Shown here piece after piece: positions 20,058 through 29,396 of a DNA stretch of 64,000 nt. This stretch comes from Phellopilus nigrolimitatus. Lineage: Eukaryota > Basidiomycota > Agaricomycetes > Hymenochaetales > Hymenochaetaceae. The stretch is from assembly GCA_021029095.1 (NCBI GenBank), contig JAJOHG010000049.1, positions 124,001-188,000 of the forward strand. The letters run 5' to 3'. Position 1 is the first letter of the stretch, and every line of letters begins with the position of its first letter. The translations under genes were made by a program, and so were the position numbers. The notes under the pieces were generated by a model. It had not been told where the DNA came from, did no database searches, and worked only from the letters and a program-made list of their open reading frames with translations.

Positions 20058-20345
20058 AAGACACTTCACTGCGCTGCCGGCGGAAAATCGCCACTTGTCG
20101 AGAAGTTTGTTATGCTTATCATCGAGTCGAAGGAGGCAGATGCTCAACTCGTCGGCGATCTGTTCGAGCGCGCCATCTCACGGAGTTTGTGTTTGCCTGC
20201 TTCCTTCGAGGAGGGCCTCATACTGGCTGCAGAGCTCTTCGACGACATTACGATTGTCGCATTGAAGGAATTTGACCTCATGGTGAATGTGATGAAAGGT
20301 GCGAAGTTTGACGAAGAACGACGGACGCGTATAGCGAACAAGTGA
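20058..20345 (+). pseudogene. eIF4G MA3 domain fragment
   Basis: HFTALPAENRH, then after a one-base shift VEKFVMLIIESKEADAQLVG, DLFERAISRSLCLPASFEEG, AAELFDDITIVALKEFDLMV and GAKFDEERRTRI: the MA3-like C-terminal domain of fungal eIF4G. It continues the gene broken at 19525 and ends abruptly beside importin-beta sequence. Confidence 0.8.
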
Positions 20346-20364
20346 AAACAAGATATCCGACTTG

Positions 20365-21700
20365 TTTTCCTAGGCTACGGAGTACGGCGAAGCACTGGAG
20401 ACCGAATCCAAAAATTTCGCAAAAATTGCGCTATCTGAGATCATCCCTGTTCTGCTTGGCTTACTGACTCGGCAAGACGAGGATGCCGATGAGGATGAAT
20501 GGAACATGACCATGGCGGCAGCCACCTGTCTTGCGCTACTCACCCAGACTGTCGCAGACGCTATTGTGCCCTCCGTCATCCCATTCATCAAGGCGAACAT
20601 CAAGGCCGCCAACTGGTACCAACGCGAGGCGGCTGTGATGACGTTCGGCTCAAATTTTGATGGGCCGGACCCAGCGGAATTCACACCGCTCATCACTCAG
20701 GCGCTGCAGATCCTCGTCGACCTTACGAGGGACGAGAATTTGCTCATGAAGGACACCATCGCGTGGACGCTTTACCGTACCTGTGACTTGCTCGTCGTCG
20801 CACTCAAGCCCGATGAGCACCTCCATCCGCTCATTTTCGCACTTGTGAATGCGCTCGAAGACAAGCCGCGAATTGTCGTGAACTCTTGTTCAACGCTTAT
20901 GAACCTCAGTGATCAGCTTGGTTCGTTCTACGAGGAAGAAGACGCAATGTCGTGCGGCAGACCGCTCGCGTCGTATTACAAAGGCATCATGACTGCCTTA
21001 CTTCGTGTCACTGACGGGTAAGTGCAAAAGAGACTCAATCCCTCATATCAGTTAACTTAATTAATTGTAGGACTGACAACAAGTCTAACTTCCGTGCGTC
21101 TGCGTACGAGACGCTGGCCCTGAGTCAATCACCGTAGTCCAGAACACAGTCTTCGTTACTTTGTCACACGTGGAGTAGCTCCTCGGCATTCAGAACCAAC
21201 TCCTCAGCATCGTCGACTGCAACAAGTGGAACGAGCTGCAGAGCAACCTCTGCAGCGTCTTAATTGTGTGTTCATATTTCCAAATAATAGCTTGTTAAAA
21301 AGATGGTGTGGATGCTAATGCTAACATAATTGCTCTGCGATCCAGAGCATTGTCTGCATGCTTGACGATGGTATTGAGCCACTGGCGGACCAAATTATGA
21401 CCGTCTTGTTGTGTCTTATGTGTGCTTGAAGATGCTTTCCTCGTCGTGGACACCACGGCCGGCACCCTTGAGGTTAAGGTCTCGCCCAATATCCAGGCCT
21501 TCTTCGCATTCCTCTACCCGGCACTCAAGTGCACCAGGATGTGCCGCTATGCATGGTCGTGATCGGTGTCATCGGCAACATCTCGCGTGCACTTGGCGAG
21601 CAGAGCATGCAGTATACTGGTCCAATCATGTCGGTGCTACTCGAGAGCCTGTCAAGCGAGACGCTCAACTGTAATGTGAAGATCCAGTCAGCAGAAGGCA
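20365..21700 (+). pseudogene. Importin beta-1 (Kap95) fragment
   Basis: HEAT-repeat text of karyopherin beta-1: IIPVLLGLLTRQDEDADEDE, MTMAAATCLALLTQTVADAI, VPSVIPFIKANIKAANWYQR, EAAVMTFGSNFDGPDP, DTIAWTLYRTCDLLVVALKP. An intron follows (21018-21070), then NKSNFRASAYETLAL and, after a frame change, VVQNTVFVTLSHVE with an in-frame stop, LLGIQNQLLSIVDCNKWNEL, a second intron near 21265, EDAFLVVDTTAGTLEVKVSP, and VVIGVIGNISRALGEQSMQY. It covers roughly the middle third of the receptor that carries NLS cargo through nuclear pores. The missing ends, stops and frame changes make it a pseudogene. It abuts eIF4G MA3 directly, so the two were joined by rearrangement. Confidence 0.88.
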
Positions 21701-21739
21701 CTTATTGCAGCTCAAAATACGTAACTCACGTTGTCAGAA

Positions 21740-22170
21740 ACTTGGGTAGTGGCCACTGCTCCGCATGGCAGGTTACGATCCCACAGTGGCTGATGCAGAT
21801 ATAAATAAAAGTTTAGTAATAAGGGGAAAAAATGGTAGTGTGAAAAAGGTCCAGGACTTATTCTGTATTAGTAGTATGAAGAAAACTACTCAAATATTGA
21901 GTTAAAATAAGAATCAATATGTAATTTAAACCTACAACCTAGAACAACAACTTACATTTACCAGCTTATGCTGCCCTCCCATCATCAAATCCTCATCATA
22001 TCTGCCCATTTTCTTCACCTGCCCATTTTCTTCATAATACTAATACAGAATAAGTCCTGAACCTTTTTCACACTACCATTTTTTTCATTATTACTAAACT
22101 TTTATTTATATCTGCATCAGCCACTGTGGGATCGTAACCTGCCATGCGGAGCAGTGGCCACTACCCAAGT
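21740..22170. mobile_element. Hairpin element, family F
   Basis: Arms 21740-21893 and 22021-22170 are near-perfect inverted copies, starting ACTTGGGTAGTGGCCACTGC and running through GGTTACGATCC and ATAAATAAAAGTTTAGTAAT. The spacer is about 127 bp. The end sequence also occurs at 10677. No coding content. Confidence 0.85.
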
Positions 22171-22588
22171 CATGTCTTTACGTGCAGTAGAAGAATTACT
22201 ATGCTGAAAATACAAATGAGAATGGTGCTGAGCATGGGGGATTTTCCTAATTTAGTAACAAGTTCAAGTTTTGTAGTGCTTGTGGCACGGGCGCTGATAC
22301 CAAAGTAGTCTCGCTTAACACACTTTTTGTTACGATCCTGAAACGAAGTGAAAGATCGTACTACTAACTGGTCATTATCTTTGTGCTTGCATATATTTGG
22401 TCCCGGCTGGTGGCAATACAAAAAGTGTACAAAATTTGCGTTAAGCGAGTGTACTTTGGTATCGGCGCCCGTGCCACAACCACTACAAAACTCAAACTTG
22501 TTACCAAATTAGGAAAATCCCCCATGCTCAGCACCATTCTCATTTGTATTTTCAGCATAGTAATTCTTCTACTGCACATAAAAACATG
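22171..22588. mobile_element. Second hairpin element, directly abutting the first
   Basis: Arms about 22171-22313 and 22444-22588 are inverted copies (CATG...GCAGTAGAAGAATTACTATG / complement; GGGGGATTTTCCTAATTT / complement). The ~130-bp loop holds a piece of repeat E (ACTAACTGGTCATTATCTTT). Confidence 0.85.
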
Positions 22589-22700
22589 ATTTCTTTTGCG
22601 TTCTCAAGTGCCTCACAATACCTACATGATTATGTAACATACTTCTGTGCGGATGGTACTGTCTGAAAGGTCTACTTCAGGCCTTCTGGGTGGCTCTTTC
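22589..22700 (-). repeat. Repeat H copy 2, lacking the insertions of copy 1
   Basis: Reverse complement reads ggcctgaagtagacc, ctttcagacagtaccatccg and tgttacataatcatgtaggt continuously. In copy 1 these places are split by LTR A, the TA element and about 120 bp of further sequence. Confidence 0.8.
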
Positions 22701-22943
22701 TGTTGGATGCTGTGATTGCTGCAGCGTCCTAGTGTATTCTTTTTCACTTCTATCTATTGACACGGACACTTGCGGTCACTTGTAGTGGTGTCCATGGCTG
22801 AGTGCTCTTTAGACATTGCACTCATCCATTGGACACAGGTATGTACTTTGTACATTAATAAAGACATTGCACTTATCCATTGGACACAGTCTGATTGCCT
22901 GGTGTTGAAGCTTTTCACCCCTACCCGGTCATTGCGCTCAACA
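22701..22943 (+). mobile_element. 5' LTR of copia family G (243 bp)
   Basis: TGTTGGATGCTG...GCGCTCAACA is followed at once by a primer-binding site. It has two copies of a TTGCAC-TATCCATTGGACAC box like family A. No 3' LTR is in the window. Confidence 0.75.
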
Positions 22944-22960
22944 GGTTATGAGCCTTGCGC
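22944..22960 (+). promoter_or_regulatory. Primer-binding site, family G
   Basis: GGTTATGAGCCTTGCGC, complementary to the anticodon arm of initiator tRNA-Met (CAU loop), abuts the LTR end. The same 17 bases occur at 38972 and 46347. Confidence 0.8.
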
Positions 22961-23306
22961 TCTGAGCCTCACACCCTTCGTTTGGCATCGCTTCAAATAC
23001 CCCCTGGGTTCTTCTGTGTCCGGATTACTTGAGATTAGAGGTCTCTGTTGGTCCCTTGGTGCTCTGGTTGACTGGATTGGATCCCTGGTTCTCTGGTGTG
23101 TCACCTGTGTCGTTTTCGCACATTTGCCGCTGTTCCGCTTGTCGGATCGTGCTGTACTTCACACATCTCTTCGGCACACCCTGGTCTCCCATCGTACCAA
23201 TTGTCGAAGCCTCACCATCATTTCCGGTCCCTCTGCGACGTTTTTCGACGTTTTTCACCCCTTATCAACCATCTTTGCTGTCGTCTTCGATCCCCGCCGA
23301 TCGGCT
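22961..23306 (+). mobile_element. Leader of truncated copia family G element
   Basis: Non-coding 5' leader sequence that ends where a family A LTR begins (23307). No gag start was recognised. Confidence 0.55.
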
Positions 23307-23584
23307 TATTGGATATAGTATGATCTTGGACACTTTATTTCCTTTTATTATTTTGCGTACCAGGTGACTTGAACTCCTGACTTGTTGTTCTGCGTCACCT
23401 GACATGTTGATGTATTATGTAATGCTTCCCTTGAAGCGGCAGAGTCCATGGATGGTGCTCTCTATCTTTTGCACTCATCCATTGGACTCAGGCATGTTTA
23501 GTTTCCATAATATATTATCTTTTGCACTCATCCATTGGACTCAGGTCACTGTCTGTGTTTGTTGTGAGACCACTCCGCCTCACA
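23307..23584 (+). mobile_element. Copia A LTR (5' LTR of deletion derivative copy 1)
   Basis: Same 278-bp LTR, TATTGGATATAG to CCTCACA. Confidence 0.9.
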
Positions 23585-25349
23585 CCGTTCTCCCTCTGTG
23601 TCGCGTTTTGCGCGGTTTGCCAGCTCTGGTACCTGACAGTTCAGACCCATTTCATTCCATTTGGTTGTTGTTGGATCAGATAGTCTATTGGTTGTGAAGC
23701 TCGACTGCAGGGCCTTAGTTTGCCCTTTGTGACGCTCTTTTGAGTGTTTACTTAAGCCTAGAGCCTCTCTCAACCAGCGGTGCCTGCGGAGTCTTAACAG
23801 ACTGACAGACCAGCACTGTCTTGCGATGATTCTGTGTATACCTCGATCATTTTGGGTGTTTGGAATCTGTTTAACTTGTATTGACCTGATATCTGCAAAT
23901 CGCGTAATTCGGCTTGTACACGTTTTTGGCCATCACGCTCCAACCGCTTGTCCGTTTGATCCCCAACTTCGCACTCTCACTCGCACCACCATCGTCTACC
24001 ATCGCTCCCATCGCCATGTCCGCATCTACCACCTCCGACTCGCAATCGACATTTTCCTTCGCTAAGCTCAATGACAGCAACTATGCGACATGGAAACTCG
24101 AAATGCGAGCTGCTCTCCAAGCCAAGACTCTCTGGCGCATCGCTTCTGGCATTGCGACGAAACCATCAAAGGCAGAGGAGCAGGAGGCATGGGAGGAGAA
24201 ATCGGAGCAAGCAGCCGGTTTCATCTACGGAAAACTCGAGCATGGCATGCAGATCCTGGTTCAGGACGATTTGGGTAACCCAGTGGAGATGCTGAAGAAG
24301 CTGAAGGAGCTCAACCAGCAGGACAATGCGGCGTCGCGTTTTATTGCCTATGACGAGTTCTTCAGCATTGCCAAAGCTGAAGACGAGTCGCTCACTGCAC
24401 TCACTGCTCACGTTGAGGAGTCGTTGCACAAGCTCAGGAATGCGCGCAGCTCTAAGCTCACCCTTGAGAAGTTTGAGGATGAGCTTGCGTCCATATTGAG
24501 AGAGACCGCTCAATCCGATCCCTATCCCTATCTCAGCGCCAGTACATCACTGACTTACTTGAGCGCTTTGAAATGGCTGGATGCGGCGAGGTTTCCACTC
24601 CACTACCAGAAGGCCATCGTCTCAGCAAGTCCATGGGTCCCCTCACTCCAGAAGAGATCGCATTCATGAAGACTGTCCCCTACAGGCAGCTGATTGGTGC
24701 ACTCATGTATCTGGCTGTGGCAACGCGTCCTGACATCTCCTATGCGGTTGGACTTCTTGCGCGCTTCAGTTCTAATCCTGGTCCTGCTCACTGGAAGGCT
24801 GCTAAGCACTTGTGTCGTTACCTTCAAGGTACCAAAGACATGAAGTTGACTTATGCGCCTGACAAGAACTCGTCTGAATTGTTCACCACATTCACTGACG
24901 CGGACCATGGAGGGGATGAGGATGACAGGCGCTCTACAAGCGGCCTGGTGGTTAAGATGGGAACTGGTGCTATCAGCTGGGCTAGTCGTCTTCAGACTAT
25001 TGTGACACTCTCCACCACTGAAGCGGAATACATCTCTGCTGTCCAGGGTGGTCAGGAGATTATGTGGTTGCGCAACTTGTTCTCTGAATTTGGCTATGAG
25101 TTCAATGCGCCTTCCACACTCTATGTGGACAACCAATCTGCCCTTGCTGTTGCCAGGAACCCTGAACACCATGGACGGATGAAGCACCTGGACTTGCGGC
25201 ACTATTGGCTGCGCGATGTGGTTGAGTCGGGTCTTATTGACATTCGCTATCTCCCCACCAAGTCTATGCCGGCTGACATCATGACCAAGGCGCTTGGACG
25301 CGTGAAGGTGATTGAGATGCGTGGTATGCTGGGTCTTCTGTGATTGACT
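23585..25349 (+). mobile_element. Copia A deletion derivative, copy 1
   Basis: Begins CCGTTCTCCC directly after the LTR, so the primer-binding site and about 560 bp of leader are absent. A gag ORF (23914-24669; likely start 24016) runs into pol in the wrong frame because GAG is joined to the end of reverse transcriptase at GCGTCCAT (24487-24494). The RNase H frame (24573-25343) encodes AVATRPDISYAVGLLARFSS, TDADHGGDEDDRRSTSGLVV and LYVDNQSALAVARNPEHHGR. It ends after GTGATTGAC without the polypurine tract or 3' LTR. Integrase and most RT are missing, so it is non-autonomous. Gag could still be made. Confidence 0.9.
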
Positions 25350-25879
25350 TGTGGGAGAGGGCCATTGCTTTGCATGGCAGTATACGATTCCTGTTTTCCT
25401 GAATTTAAAGGCTCATACAAATCACTGCAAGCATTAGCTTATAATTCCTTTCTGGTGAAGAAGTCAGTTTATTTTGCAATGCCTTATCAATGCCTTTGTG
25501 ACAAGGAGAGCAAGAGGATGTAGACTCAAATTTCATGTTCAAGTCAAAACCACAATTCCTTATGTGACTAGTTCTTGATGTATTTGAGGTGCTGGTGCTC
25601 TGCAAGTTTTTTTGAGGCCATGGAACAGTGCAACACTGACATGTGATGAAGGGTGACCTGCGGGTCACATTTTGTTTTAATTTAATTACAATTTTTTGTT
25701 TAATAATATTGAGTAGAAAGTTGATTACTGTGTATACCTGCAAGAGCGGCGCCGAGGGAGGCTGCGGCCCCCTGCGGCCCTTGAAATCACCTACATTGAC
25801 TCGGACTGCATGAACAGACTCTGCGCGGACGTAGGGCCTGATGCACTATTCGTCGGGTTGGCCGCGAGCGGCTACGTGT
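25350..25879. other. AT-rich gap
   Basis: Starts with a diverged family F end (gagggccattgctttgcatggcag). Otherwise I see no gene or repeat structure. Confidence 0.4.
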
Positions 25880-26757
25880 TAGTGGTGCACAGTCATTTTT
25901 GGGAGCATGGCATAGATCTCGAGCTCAGACTGTCGGAGTGGCGGGCAGTTGCCAGAGATGATGACAAGTCTAGCTAATGCATTGAGACGACTCAGCGAGG
26001 GGACCTTTTCAGCCTCACCCTTCAGTCCCTGGAGACGAGTCAAGTGAAGACTCCCGAATAATAGGCGAAGAGAAAAAAGGATGCCTCTGACGCGCTCACG
26101 AGCCCCGACACTTCCGTGAGCTGCATGACATCCAGAAAGCGTGCCTACTCGCCCTGCCCAAAGCCCACTGACGCGCCCCACACTGCAACATCCTCGTCTC
26201 CGCCTCCCGCAATCGCCGACGGCGGGGGCGTCGGCAGGCCCGGCGCCACACCGCACGTGAACTCCGCGCCGCCGCTCGGCCTGCCGAAGTAGTCCATCAC
26301 CGCACCTGGCGAAACGAGCTCACTGAGCTGCGGCGCGGGAGTGAGCTGCGGCGCAGCGTGCGGTATCAGCTCCGCGCCGAGCCGCGCAGCGCGGGGAACG
26401 CGAGCTCACACTGCCCGCGCTGCTGCATGGCGAGGCGTGTGCGAGCGCGAGCCCGTGCTCGAGTCGTGATACGGGAACGCGAGGCTTTTCACGAGCGCGC
26501 GACGACCTGCATGCGGTGCGCTCCGCCGTTCTCCTCGGTGCACGGGCGGGACCCAGAACCAGAACCATAATCGGGGTTGTATAGCGGGCTGAGCGCGGCG
26601 AGCATGTCGCCCGCCTTATCCATGATGGGCACGCCGCGCGTGCGCACACAGACTTGTAGCCGAGCAAGTATTTGCCCGACTTCACGACGAGTACAAGACG
26701 AGAGGAGATGGACTCGGTGGACTTGGTAGACTTGGATTTCTTGAGGGGGCCATCTCG
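25880..26757 (-). pseudogene. 60S ribosomal protein L30 fragments
   Basis: Minus strand: near 26750 an ATG followed, after a one-base shift, by KKSKSTKSTESISSRLVLVV and KSGKYLLGYKSV. Much lower down (about 26000-25895) is [20 protein letters not shown] and [12 protein letters not shown]. Both blocks are diagnostic of eL30 (ribosome large subunit). The 600 bp between contains unrelated coding-like sequence (DKAGDMLAALSPLYNPDYGS, GGAHRMQVVARS) I cannot identify. The C-terminus after VHH is replaced. Confidence 0.75.
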
Positions 26758-26939
26758 ATTTTGTCAAGGGGACGTGTCGAACGTCGGGGTCGGCGTGCGT
26801 GTGCGTGTACCGCTGCTGCTGTTGATGATGCCGTTATTGCTGGTGCAAGGGTAGGGGCGGCCCCTACACGCACTACCTTACGCGACTCGTCGACGAACTC
26901 ACACGGGGTGAGGCCAGCTAGTGTCGCGCGCATTCGAGG

Positions 26940-27425
26940 AAACAGAGGCGGTTTCGTCGAGAGCGCCATTGCCCTAAATCGCGGAGCTGGAGACCATAGA
27001 CAAGACTGCGCGTCTTCGCGTCGAAGAGACGGAACCACGGCGTGCCGATCTCTTCTTGCCATCCGAGAAGTGCAAATTCTGGTCTTCAGGTTGCGTGCGC
27101 TCTACGGACGCGTGAATCGCGCCGATCGAGGCCTCGTCAGAGGGCGCACCGCCAATGATCTGGCCGGGAGGAGGCAAGCCAGGCGCAGACGGCGGGATCG
27201 AACGTGCGGAGCTCACGCCTGACTTGCGGGCTGACTTGATGCCAAGTGCAATGGGGACAATCTCGGCGATGTGAGTGTCCGGGCCGTACACCTTGATGGA
27301 AACACCGAGAGACTCGCTGAAGAGGCACATCGCCTTAAGACCTTCGTGTTAGTTCGGACAGCCGCGACGGACGAAGATCTTGACACTGTGCGCAATGAGG
27401 CCGGCCTTGTACTTTTTCAGAGCGC
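26940..27425 (-). pseudogene. ATP-citrate lyase fragment, copy 2
   Basis: Minus strand: FIRALKKYKAGLIAHSVKIF, VRRGCPN followed by a stop, SESLGVSIKVYGPDTHIAEI, VPIALGIKSARKSG, and DAKTRSLVYGLQ near 26985. This is the CoA-ligase part of ATP-citrate synthase, the cytosolic source of acetyl-CoA. It is joined at its 5' side directly to cyclin sequence (27440) and lacks both ends. Copy 1 at 57725 covers the upstream part. Confidence 0.82.
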
Positions 27426-27429
27426 GAAT

Positions 27430-28070
27430 GAAACCCTTGAAAGTTGAGGTCCTGCGAAGGAAAACGGCAGCAATCCTGGGGAGCAATACTACGGGGGCAC
27501 ACTCCGGAACGCCGACTCTTCTGGCAACGTGACTGCACGCGGGCGGCACCAGTGGCAGCACGGGCCCAATCTCTGGAATTGCGCTGGAATCCGACAGTGG
27601 CGGGCTCAGCATATTCAACGACGCATGCGCAGCAGGCGACGCCGACATTGAAATTGTACTCTCGCTCTTCATGCGCTTGATTGAACGCGAGCCTTCCTCG
27701 GGCACTGAAGCACCTTTACCGACCCACAGACGCACTCTAGCGCGTCTCCGAGAGTGTGTTCGCAGCGGCCGACCTCCCGTGGGGGAAGCCCGGAGAGTTT
27801 GGCCCACACGCGATTCGAGTAGCATCGGTCTTGCAAGAACATCGAAGCTAGAATGAGCGCCGTGAGAAACGCGCCCACGGGTGCGCCGGTGGACGTGATG
27901 GACATGACGGACCCGGCGTCATGGTACGCACAGATCCTGTCCTCGGGCGGCGGCGGGTTCGGCAGCGGCTAGTGGTACGGGCATGCGTTAGTTGTTGTTG
28001 GCGCGGCACCCGCGCGGGACGCTCGAGGCGCTTGCGGCATCGGGGTCGCCAAGATGTGTCCGCAGAGGGG
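27430..28070 (-). pseudogene. G1/PCL-type cyclin fragment, copy 2
   Basis: Minus strand: [65 protein letters not shown]: the middle of a fungal cyclin box. The frame then breaks (one base missing where W-R-L-W-V-G-K is expected), and the tail continues in another frame as WVGKGASVPEEGSRSIKRMK, ASLNMLSPPLSDSSA, LPRIAAVFLRR. The plus copy at 60980 carries the same missing base, so the defect predates the duplication. Confidence 0.75.
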
Positions 28071-28159
28071 GCGAATGGAATTGGTGTTGACTTTGCCGAC
28101 GTGTCCTGATAAAGCAAGAACAAGTTCATAACATTTTTTCCCGAGCAAACGATCAATCA

Positions 28160-28860
28160 ACTATATCAGTAGACTCACGGACGCGAACTTTCTTCCTCCC
28201 AGATCCAAATCCGCGATACCATCCTTTGGTACGTCCCAACCTGACGGCGTGTGTGTGCCATTCGTCCTCGGATTGTGCGCCTCGAGCTGCATGAGGTCGA
28301 GCTCGAGCCGCTCATTTAGTATGCGCTTATCCTCCAGATCAGCTTTAGTGAGACATAGTTCTTCCGATGTCTCAGCCATTCGCAACTCGAGATCACCGTG
28401 AGCAACCTAACAATCAATACGATTTTTCGGGAAAAAGAACAATGAGTTATGCTTTATTAGAAACAGCTCTGGAAAAAAGGCGGAAAAACATACTCTAAGC
28501 TTAGTGAGTTCCTCGACGATCCGCCTGTTCTTCGTCGCAAGCAGCGTCTCAAGAGAATTGCTCTGCTGCGAGCCCGTTTTTGCAGGATTGGGGTTCGGAA
28601 GGGACAAACCGAGTCTGTTGCCGTCCAGGATATAGCCACCTTCGGCAGTAAGCTCGTCCTCATCCATTTCGCCGAATTCAACGTACTGGAACGCACTGGA
28701 AAGACAAAAAGTACCTTGTAAATTATCTTATAAGGAAAGTCAAATGAACGTAGACATGCCTGCATCCCGCCCTTCGGCAAGGGCACGTACGTCTCCGATT
28801 CGAGGTCGTACGAGGACGCGTACGCGTTCGAGCGGTAAGCTACAAGCATCGAAAGGTAGC
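28160..28860 (-). pseudogene. CASP/Coy1-like Golgi coiled-coil protein fragment
   Basis: Minus strand: [20 protein letters not shown] (28860-28780, also in the plus copy), an intron, QYVEFGEMDEDELTAEGGYI, LSLPNPNPAKTGSQQSNSLE, TLLATKNRRIVEELTKLR, an intron (about 28495-28410), VAHGDLELRMAETSEELCLT, KADLEDKRILNERLELDLMQ. The YVEF, LPNPN and SLETLLATKNRRIVEELTK order is that of CASP/Coy1 homologues, tail-anchored Golgi golgins. N- and C-terminal parts are missing. The plus-strand copy of this region lacks the CASP section, going straight from VPLPKGG to cyclin. Confidence 0.6.
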
Positions 28861-28899
28861 ACTTAGTAAGAACGTACCTGAAAAACGAACAAAAAGAAA

Positions 28900-29345
28900 A
28901 CGCACCTATCGCCCGGCGGAACGTCTCCGACAGACGTCTTCTTCACCTCTGTGCTGTACACTTCCGAGCCCACTATGGGGCAGAAAGTGACCTACACGCC
29001 GAGTTCGAGTGAGATGGTGAGCGCGAGGGCAGTTTTCCCTGTGCCGGGAGCGCCAGCAAGTCAAAGCGCACACCCAGAGAACCTGCACGTCTTGATGAGG
29101 TCCGCTACAATGCCTAGCCAAGTCAGTAGATTATTCAAAAGAGTAAATAAGAAATTGTGTTGCGCACCTCCCAAGTGTTCGTCTGTCCAATGAAGCCCGC
29201 TGCATCGGCTGCAGCCAGGTCCTCCAGCGAAAGTCGGAGGCCTTTGATGTGTGAGTGCGAGGCTATCCGCGACGCACGCGTCGTTGACGAAAAAGACGGG
29301 GGCGGAAGTGCATTGTGAGGGACTGGGGCCGAGGACGACGGTGTG
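28900..29345 (-). pseudogene. RVB1 (Pontin, RuvB-like AAA+ helicase) fragment, copy 2
   Basis: Minus strand: SHSHIKGLR-like start, LAAADAAGFIGQTN, an intron, GIVADLIKTCRFSGCAL, stop TGA, LAGAPGTGKTALAL (Walker A GAPGTGKT intact), then after another stop [21 protein letters not shown]1/RVB2 hexamers serve INO80/SWR1 and TIP60-type complexes. The fragment holds only the first fifth of the protein. The TGA in AL*LAG is shared with the copy at 60400. Confidence 0.82.
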
Positions 29346-29396
29346 GATGTTGTCGTGTTGTGAAATAAAGGAATTTCAGATCGGCAACTCGGCCGC

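Noticed and set aside
22944..22960. Possible tRNA gene because of similarity to initiator tRNA-Met
   Set aside because: Only 17 bases match, directly after an LTR end; no cloverleaf can be formed. It is a primer-binding site.
25880..29390. Helitron as carrier of the gene mosaic
   Set aside because: I looked for a Rep/helicase frame and for a CTRR end with a preceding hairpin at block edges and saw none that was convincing; it remains possible only in principle.
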